In this document: positions 7,837 through 10,687 of the stretch, piece after piece
Numbering within the stretch: position 1 is the first letter of the stretch
Layout of the letters: every line of letters starts with the position of its first letter
Source of the DNA: Nonomuraea sp.
Lineage (GTDB): Bacteria; Actinomycetota; Actinomycetes; Streptosporangiales; Streptosporangiaceae
Assembly (NCBI GenBank): GCA_013362835.1
Contig: JABFVJ010000094.1
Location: 1-10,687 of the forward strand
Length of the DNA stretch: 10,687 nt
Direction: 5' to 3'
Notes under the pieces: generated by a model
What the model saw: only the letters and a program-made list of their open reading frames with translations
The model's database searches: none
What the model was told of the DNA's origin: nothing
Program-made: the position numbers and the translations under genes

Positions 7837-7849
7837 CTGAAAGTTTCGT
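7837..7849. promoter_or_regulatory. LacI-type operator copy 2, in the 5' leader of the binding-protein gene
   Basis: ctgaaagtttcgt matches the reverse complement of the perfect palindrome at 7932-7944 at 11 of 13 positions, keeping the full GAAAGTTTCG core. It sits roughly 20-30 bases downstream of the predicted transcription start, where a bound repressor would act as a roadblock. Its centre is 95 bp from that of the other copy, about nine helical turns. Confidence 0.7.
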
Positions 7850-7876
7850 GAACCCCCCGATAATTTCGCTGTTCGG

Positions 7877-7906
7877 AGCATAGGTAGATGCGGCGCGAGG
7901 CGTCAA
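7877..7906 (-). promoter_or_regulatory. Sigma70-type promoter of the sugar transporter operon
   Basis: On the minus strand TTGACG (7906-7901) and TATGCT (7882-7877) are separated by 18 bases, a strong housekeeping-type promoter. Transcription would begin near 7870, giving a leader of about 55 bases that includes an operator. Confidence 0.75.
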
Positions 7907-7915
7907 TAGACCCGA

Positions 7916-7929
7916 TGGGAGCGATCCCA
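7916..7929. promoter_or_regulatory. CebR/CelR-like box between the transporter operon and the LacI gene
   Basis: TGGGAGCGATCCCA differs at one position from TGGGAGCGCTCCCA, the box recognised by the cellobiose-responsive LacI-family regulators CelR (Thermobifida) and CebR (Streptomyces). It falls where the -35 of the LacI gene would be and upstream of the transporter -35. It may bind the local regulator or a separate CebR. The match is seen; the binder is unknown. Confidence 0.65.
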
Positions 7930-7931
7930 TT

Positions 7932-7944
7932 CCGAAACTTTCGG
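7932..7944. promoter_or_regulatory. LacI-type operator copy 1, perfect palindrome CCGAAA-C-TTTCGG
   Basis: This is a perfect 13-base odd palindrome lying between the -35 region and -10 of the LacI gene. CGAAA-N-TTTCG boxes are, to my recollection, known upstream of Streptomyces xylanase and xylo-oligosaccharide genes controlled by LacI-type regulators. Position suggests autoregulation by the adjacent LacI protein plus control of the divergent transporter operon. Confidence 0.75.
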
Positions 7945-7945
7945 C

Positions 7946-7951
7946 TACACT
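7946..7951 (+). promoter_or_regulatory. Probable -10 element of a leaderless LacI-gene transcript
   Basis: TACACT (TAnnnT) lies so that transcription should begin at about 7958-7959, on or next to the GTG start codon. No Shine-Dalgarno precedes that GTG (the bases are cactcccgaac), which fits a leaderless mRNA, common in actinobacteria. No good -35 hexamer is seen. Confidence 0.5.
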
Positions 7952-7958
7952 CCCGAAC

Positions 7959-8969
7959 GTGCCAGCTAAGAGACGTGTGACGATCGCGCTGATCGCAGAA
8001 GAGGCCGGGGTCTCCATCCCGACGGTCTCCAAGGTCATCAATGGACGGCCCGAAGTGGCCCCGGCGACCCGTCACAAGGTCGAACGACTGCTCCAGGAGC
8101 ACGGCTACCAGCGCCGCGTCAGCCAGGACGACAGCCCCGCCGGGCTCGTCGACCTGGTGTTCGCCGAGATCGAGTCGCCGTGGGCCATGGAGATCGTGCG
8201 CGGCGCGGAGAGCGCGGCCCACGAGGGCGGGGCGAGCGTCGTCATCTCGGTGCTCCACACCCACGCGGGGCCCGGCCGCGACTGGCTCGAACGGCTCGCG
8301 GCCCGGCGTACCGACGGGGTGGTCATCGTGGCCTCGCGGCTGTCGACCGGCGTACAGGCGCAGCTCAGCGCCCGCTCGCTGCCGTTCGTGGTGGTCGACC
8401 CCGAGGGCGAGCCGGCGCCCGGCGTCGTCTCGGTCGGCGCCACCAACTGGAACGGCGGCCTCGCCGCCACCCGCCACCTGCTCGAACTCGGGCACCGGCG
8501 GATCGGGGTGATCAGCGGGCCCGCCGACATGCTGTGCAGCCAGGCCCGGGTCGACGGGTACCGGGCCGCGCTGGAGACGGCCGGGGTGCCGCTCGCGCCC
8601 GAGCTCGTCAGAAGGGGGACGTTCCTGGTCGACTCGGGGCACGACCAGGGGCACGAGCTGCTGTCCTTGGACGAGCCGCCCACCGCGATCTTCGCCGGGT
8701 GCGACCTGATGGCGTTCGGAGTGTTCGAGGCCGCGCGGCAGCGCGGGTTGCGGGTGCCCGAGGATCTGAGCGTGGTGGGCTTCGACGACCTGCCGTTGTC
8801 GAAGTCGGCGTGGCCTCCCTTGACGACGGTGCGGCAGCCGTTGCAGGAGATGGCGGCGTTGGCGACCCGTACGGTGCTGGCGATGGGGAAGGGCGAGGTC
8901 CCGGAGACGAAACGGGTGGAGCTGGCCACGGAATTGATCGTCAGGGACAGTACGGGCGCGGTGGGGTAG
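7959..8969 (+). CDS. LacI/GalR-family transcriptional regulator of the sugar operon
   Basis: A 336-residue LacI-family repressor. Residues 7-51 are the DNA-binding helix-turn-helix (VTIALIAEEAGVSIPTVSKV followed by INGRPEVAPATRHKVERLL). The effector domain starts at about 62 (GLVDLVFAEIESPWAMEIVRG) and includes GHRRIGVISGP and FDDLPLSKSAWPPLTTVRQP, typical of the periplasmic-binding-protein-like core. The linker RRVSQDDSP lacks the usual Leu-Ala hinge of LacI itself; related actinobacterial sugar regulators often have such linkers. The GTG at 7959 is chosen because the HTH begins six residues later and a -10 fits a leaderless mRNA. It is divergent from the transporter operon, with three candidate operators between. 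It most likely represses both until a sugar derived from the imported substrate binds. Confidence 0.93.
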   Translation: MPAKRRVTIALIAEEAGVSIPTVSKVINGRPEVAPATRHKVERLLQEHGYQRRVSQDDSPAGLVDLVFAEIESPWAMEIVRGAESAAHEGGASVVISVLHTHAGPGRDWLERLAARRTDGVVIVASRLSTGVQAQLSARSLPFVVVDPEGEPAPGVVSVGATNWNGGLAATRHLLELGHRRIGVISGPADMLCSQARVDGYRAALETAGVPLAPELVRRGTFLVDSGHDQGHELLSLDEPPTAIFAGCDLMAFGVFEAARQRGLRVPEDLSVVGFDDLPLSKSAWPPLTTVRQPLQEMAALATRTVLAMGKGEVPETKRVELATELIVRDSTGAVG

Positions 8970-8971
8970 TA

Positions 8972-8993
8972 GGTGGGGCTTCGATCGCCCACC
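8972..8993 (+). terminator. Possible terminator hairpin just after the LacI gene
   Basis: GGTGGG (8972-8977) pairs perfectly with CCCACC (8988-8993) around a 10-base loop, two bases after the LacI stop. There is no T-run, which is common for actinomycete terminators. Confidence 0.45.
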
Positions 8994-9057
8994 CGTTGCC
9001 CGCCTGGATGGTCGGCCTGCGAACGCCCGCCCCTGATGGTCTTCGCCCCAAGGGGCT

Positions 9058-9082
9058 CAGGCGCTCTTGCCTTGGGCGCCTG
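9058..9082. terminator. Inverted repeat CAGGCGC / GCGCCTG, possible terminator
   Basis: A perfect 7-bp stem with an 11-base loop. An alternative overlapping hairpin, CCCAAGG (9047-9053) with CCTTGGG (9070-9076), competes with it. Both are in the convergent intergenic region and could act on either strand. Confidence 0.35.
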
Positions 9083-9136
9083 CGGCGCACCCCCCGCGCC
9101 TCCGGCGCCCTGGTCTCCCACCCCTTGACCGTCGGG

Positions 9137-9161
9137 AGGGCGGGCCCTCTACGCCCGCCCT
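9137..9161. terminator. Strong inverted repeat AGGGCGGG / CCCGCCCT, possible bidirectional terminator
   Basis: A perfect 8-bp GC-rich stem around the 9-base loop ccctctacg. It is the most stable hairpin in the convergent region and plausibly stops read-through from the LacI side. No T-run follows. Confidence 0.45.
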
Positions 9162-9181
9162 ACCTGCGCGGGTGGGGTAGG

Positions 9182-9272
9182 GCGTGAGCCGGTGGTTCGT
9201 CCGGTTGTCGTGGGCCGGTTCGCCCTCACTCATCGTGGGCCGGTTCTGCCTCAGCAGTCGTGCGGCCGGTTT
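9182..9272. repeat. Degenerate tandem repeat, consensus CGTGrGCCGGTt, about 25 bp period
   Basis: Units start at 9182, 9208, 9233 and 9258. Units 2 and 3 share the exact 14 bases tcgtgggccggttc (9208-9221 and 9233-9246) and 19 of 25 bases over the full unit. Unit 1 matches 10 of those 14, and unit 4 has one inserted base (tcgtgcggccggtt). Shorter echoes follow at 9301 (cgtggccgg) and 9321 (cgtgaccggt). The function is unknown. Confidence 0.6.
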
Positions 9273-9286
9273 GGTCCTTGTGGTTC

Positions 9287-9309
9287 CCGGCCAGGAAATC
9301 CGTGGCCGG
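9287..9309 (-). terminator. Probable terminator hairpin of the small regulatory operon
   Basis: CCGGCCA (9287-9293) pairs perfectly with TGGCCGG (9303-9309) around a 9-base loop, 25 bases past the stop of the minus-strand 122-residue gene. It lacks a T-run but is well placed to end that transcript. Confidence 0.45.
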
Positions 9310-9334
9310 CCCCGGCCCATCGTGACCGGTCGCC

Positions 9335-9703
9335 TCATCCGGACGTCAAACGGAACCGTTGTGCGGTCTCGGGATCTCCTGCCCACACTCCAGGCTCCAG
9401 GCTTGAGAACACGTCCGCCCGTACCGCCTCCACGAACCGGAACCAGGTCGCGTCCGGGATCTCCAGCACCTTCGGCCACCACCCCAACGGTCGATCACCT
9501 TCGCCGAACCCCTCGTCGATCTCGGCGCGCACCCAGCCCGGCACGGTCACCACCGGCTGGTACCGGCCCTCCCCGACAGCGCGGACGAACTCCCGCCATG
9601 CCTTCTCCCGAGTGACCAACCGGACCTGTCCCCACCGAAGCCGCACGAACGGGCCCACGTCATCACGGCGAGCTTCCACGTAGCCGGAGTCCTCATCGTG
9701 CAT
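9335..9703 (-). CDS. Small hypothetical protein with duplicated W-x-x-F-V-x-A-V motif, DUF397-like
   Basis: A 122-residue soluble protein with no signal peptide or membrane segment. The start is well supported by GAGGAGG five bases before ATG 9703. I do not recognise it firmly. The segment GPFVRLRWGQVRLVTREKAW followed by REFVRAVGEGRY resembles the C-terminal part of DUF397 proteins (a GP-hydrophobic strand, then W-x-x-F-x-x-x-V-x-x-G). The motif W-x-x-F-V-x-A-V occurs twice, Trp36-Val43 and Trp87-Val94, each preceded by a Trp-x-x-Val at about the same distance, so the protein looks like a diverged internal duplication. It lies 29 bases after a GHKL ATPase gene and probably shares its transcript. 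DUF397 proteins commonly accompany XRE regulators and such ATPases, which supports a regulatory role; this is inference. Confidence 0.72.
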   Translation of the reverse strand: MHDEDSGYVEARRDDVGPFVRLRWGQVRLVTREKAWREFVRAVGEGRYQPVVTVPGWVRAEIDEGFGEGDRPLGWWPKVLEIPDATWFRFVEAVRADVFSSLEPGVWAGDPETAQRFRLTSG

Positions 9704-9732
9704 GGCTGCCTCCTCTGACTCGGCCCTTCGTT

Positions 9733-10149
9733 CTAACGAGGCACCAGCGCCCATACGACCCGTTCTCCGACCAGGGTTCGATACGTGCCCCACAGGCCGC
9801 CGGTGGCATCGTGCACCACCCGAAGCCCCCGCCCCGACTCGTCCGTCTCCTCGGACACCCGAGGATGCGGTACCAGTCCGTTCCGGCCCGGATCGATCAC
9901 GGTCAGCCGCCAGAACCCTCTCTCCGGCACCAGAAGCATCCGCACCCACTCCGCCGCCGCATGCACGAGCGCATTGGTGACCAGCTCGGAGGCGATCAGT
10001 CGCAGCCCGGGGAGCGCCTCGTGATCCGTGCCAGTCCATGCCGCCAGTTCCCTACGCGCCAGCGCGGGGATCTTCGCCGGATCATCGATCTCACCGACGA
10101 ACCACACTTTCATGCCCGCGTACGGGGGATTCGCCCCGCCTCCTGACAT
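9733..10149 (-). CDS. ATP-binding protein, GHKL/RsbW-like (anti-sigma factor kinase fold)
   Basis: A 138-residue single-domain HATPase_c protein of the type abundant in actinomycetes. The N-box is SELVTNALVHA (residues about 54-64, Glu55 and Asn59), the G1-like motif is VIDPG (84-88, Asp86), and the G2 region is SGRGLRVVHD (105-114). The order ARRELAAW-----L--IASELVTNAL is standard for this family, which includes anti-sigma factors that bind ATP and may phosphorylate partners. No sigma factor or anti-anti-sigma gene is in the window. ATG 10149 is chosen because GAGG lies five bases upstream; in-frame alternatives are GTG 10221 and ATG 10113, both with poorer sites. It is followed by the 122-residue gene and is divergent from the XRE gene, a grouping recalling whiJ-like sets. 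Confidence 0.88.
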   Translation of the reverse strand: MSGGGANPPYAGMKVWFVGEIDDPAKIPALARRELAAWTGTDHEALPGLRLIASELVTNALVHAAAEWVRMLLVPERGFWRLTVIDPGRNGLVPHPRVSEETDESGRGLRVVHDATGGLWGTYRTLVGERVVWALVPR

Positions 10150-10281
10150 CGTCACCTCAGCTGGAAACGCAGACCTTCCGCTTCGTTCATGGATCGTCAC
10201 GCGTCCACCCTCTCTGCTCACTGGAATACCGGCCCTCTGTCCCAGGCTCTACATCGGAGATCTCGTCTGTCATTACGGTGT

Positions 10282-10295
10282 CCCAGAATTTTGGG
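10282..10295. promoter_or_regulatory. Near-perfect palindrome CCCAGAATTTTGGG, possible operator
   Basis: Six of seven base pairs of this 14-base inverted repeat match; only one G/T pair departs. Its A/T-rich centre and position in the divergent region make it a candidate regulator site, for example for an XRE protein. No known motif is recognised. Confidence 0.35.
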
Positions 10296-10400
10296 GAAAT
10301 GTCGGATTCGATGGTGCCCCTAAGGGGTGGGGCCATGTGAGCCACTTATAGATTGCCCAGGAGGCGCGGGCTTTTGTGTGGTGGATTGAGCGACATTCTG

Positions 10401-10429
10401 CTGACAGAAGCACTCACCCGGTGTAGATG
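10401..10429 (+). promoter_or_regulatory. Probable promoter of the XRE regulator gene
   Basis: CTGACA (10401-10406) and TAGATG (10424-10429) are spaced by 17 bases, resembling a sigma70-type promoter. Transcription would begin near 10436, just before the ACGTGAAC repeats. Confidence 0.5.
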
Positions 10430-10439
10430 TATGTAGCTG

Positions 10440-10468
10440 ACGTGAACGGCGGTCAGGGGCACGTGAAC
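10440..10468 (+). repeat. Direct repeat ACGTGAAC, 21 bp apart, possible operator
   Basis: ACGTGAAC occurs at 10440-10447 and 10461-10468, each followed after two or three bases by GGTC. The 21-bp period is two helical turns, so two protein units would lie on the same face, between the promoter and the XRE ribosome site. Confidence 0.5.
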
Positions 10469-10486
10469 AAGGTCTAGGAGCACGCC

Positions 10487-10687
10487 ATGGCGAATGATCT
10501 CGACCCACGTATCTCGCCAGCTGAGCGCTTCGGTCGTGAGCTGGCCCGATGCCGTAAGGACTGAGGGCTCTCCCAGCGACGACTGGCCGACCACCTGGGG
10601 TGCTCTCCATCCCTTGTAGGACACATCGACACCGGTAGTCGCAACCCGCAGCTCGACTTCGCTCAAGCCTGTGATCGGTATTTTGAT
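10487..10687 (+). pseudogene. XRE-family helix-turn-helix regulator with in-frame TGA (partial at right edge)
   Basis: ATG 10487 has a good ribosome site (TAGGAG, six bases upstream) and reads MANDLDPRISPAERFGRELA, then RCRKD. A TGA follows at 10562-10564 (codon 26). The same frame then continues as GLSQRRLADHLGCSPSLVGH, then IDTGSRNPQLDFAQACDRYFD, an unmistakable XRE helix-turn-helix of the actinomycete type usually followed by a DUF5753 domain. Both sides of the stop fit the family without gap, so the stop is a single-codon interruption, not a frameshift; for example, a CGA to TGA change would do it. No ATG, GTG or TTG restart exists in frame after the stop within the window. It is probably a recent pseudogene; read-through or a sequence error are alternatives. 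The remaining part, normally about 200 residues more, lies outside the window. Confidence 0.85.

Larger units (their letters stand above)
8970..9334. other. Non-coding region between convergent genes, hairpin and repeat rich
   Basis: About 365 bases lie between the LacI stop and the stop of the minus-strand small gene. I found no convincing gene on either strand: the open frames here have no family resemblance and no ribosome sites. It holds four GC-rich inverted repeats and a degenerate 25-bp-period repeat, listed separately. Confidence 0.7.
10150..10486. other. Divergent intergenic region between ATPase and XRE genes
   Basis: About 337 bases, with visibly lower G+C than the rest of the window. 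No convincing gene is present; an open frame across 10028-10351 on the plus strand is mostly antisense to the ATPase gene. The region contains the XRE promoter, a pair of direct repeats and a near-palindrome, listed separately. CCCC-TAA-GGGG at 10317-10327 is a further short inverted repeat. Confidence 0.65.

Noticed and set aside
7032..8654. A 540-residue frame on the minus strand across the intergenic region and LacI gene
   Set aside because: It crosses the promoters and both divergent genes out of frame and has no recognisable domain.
9182..9335. CRISPR-like array
   Set aside because: The units are too short and degenerate, spacers are about 11 bases, and no cas genes are present.
9057..9482. 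A 141-residue frame on the minus strand in the convergent gap
   Set aside because: It overlaps the 3' end of a better supported gene, has no ribosome site, and reads as Arg/Gly/Pro-rich noise over hairpins and repeats.
10028..10351. A 107-residue frame on the plus strand into the XRE upstream region
   Set aside because: Its first part is antisense to the GHKL ATPase, it lacks a ribosome site, and I recognise nothing in it.
10562..10564. TGA as a selenocysteine codon in the XRE gene
   Set aside because: XRE regulators are not known selenoproteins, and no selenium insertion signal or catalytic context is apparent; a nonsense change is simpler.
1..10687. tRNA, rRNA, transposase or attachment sites
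   Set aside because: I looked for cloverleaf-like ends, transposase motifs and terminal inverted repeats with target duplications and saw none.

Overview
The window looks like chromosomal DNA of a high-GC actinomycete. G+C is very high throughout, codons mostly end in G or C, GTG starts are frequent, and several gene families are typical of Streptomyces, Streptosporangiaceae and their relatives: an IdeR-type iron box, a sugar ABC importer without its own ATPase next to a LacI regulator, and an XRE / anti-sigma-like ATPase pair. The genus cannot be fixed from this stretch.

Region 1 (1-3300, minus strand) is a complete-order efeUOB iron uptake operon: an FTR1-type permease (efeU), a cupredoxin/M75 lipoprotein (efeO) and a Tat-exported Dyp peroxidase (efeB, cut by the left edge). 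A strong IdeR/DtxR-type operator and a second weaker one lie just upstream of efeU, so iron repression is expected.

Region 2 (3365-8969) is a carbohydrate uptake locus. Reading leftward from the intergenic region at 7817-7958 are a solute-binding lipoprotein, two MalF/MalG-type permeases and a cytoplasmic GH5-type glycosidase. The first three gene junctions are coupled by 4-base ATGA overlaps or an equivalently tight junction. A LacI-family regulator is divergently transcribed. The intergenic region holds two copies of a CGAAA-N-TTTCG operator 95 bp apart and one near-perfect match to the CebR/CelR box (TGGGAGCGCTCCCA). No ABC ATPase gene is present, so a shared MsiK-type ATPase elsewhere is inferred. 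The sugar is probably a beta-linked oligosaccharide but is not determined.

Region 3 (8970-9334) is non-coding and lies between convergent genes. It contains four GC-rich hairpins and a degenerate repeat with about 25 bp period.

Region 4 (9335-10687) is a small regulatory module: a 122-residue protein with an internal W-x-x-F-V-x-A-V duplication and a weak DUF397-like look, a GHKL/RsbW-like ATPase, and a divergent XRE-family regulator. The XRE gene runs off the right edge and carries an in-frame TGA at codon 26, just before its helix-turn-helix. This resembles the whiJ/abaA-like regulator sets of actinomycetes, here with a probably broken DNA-binding member.
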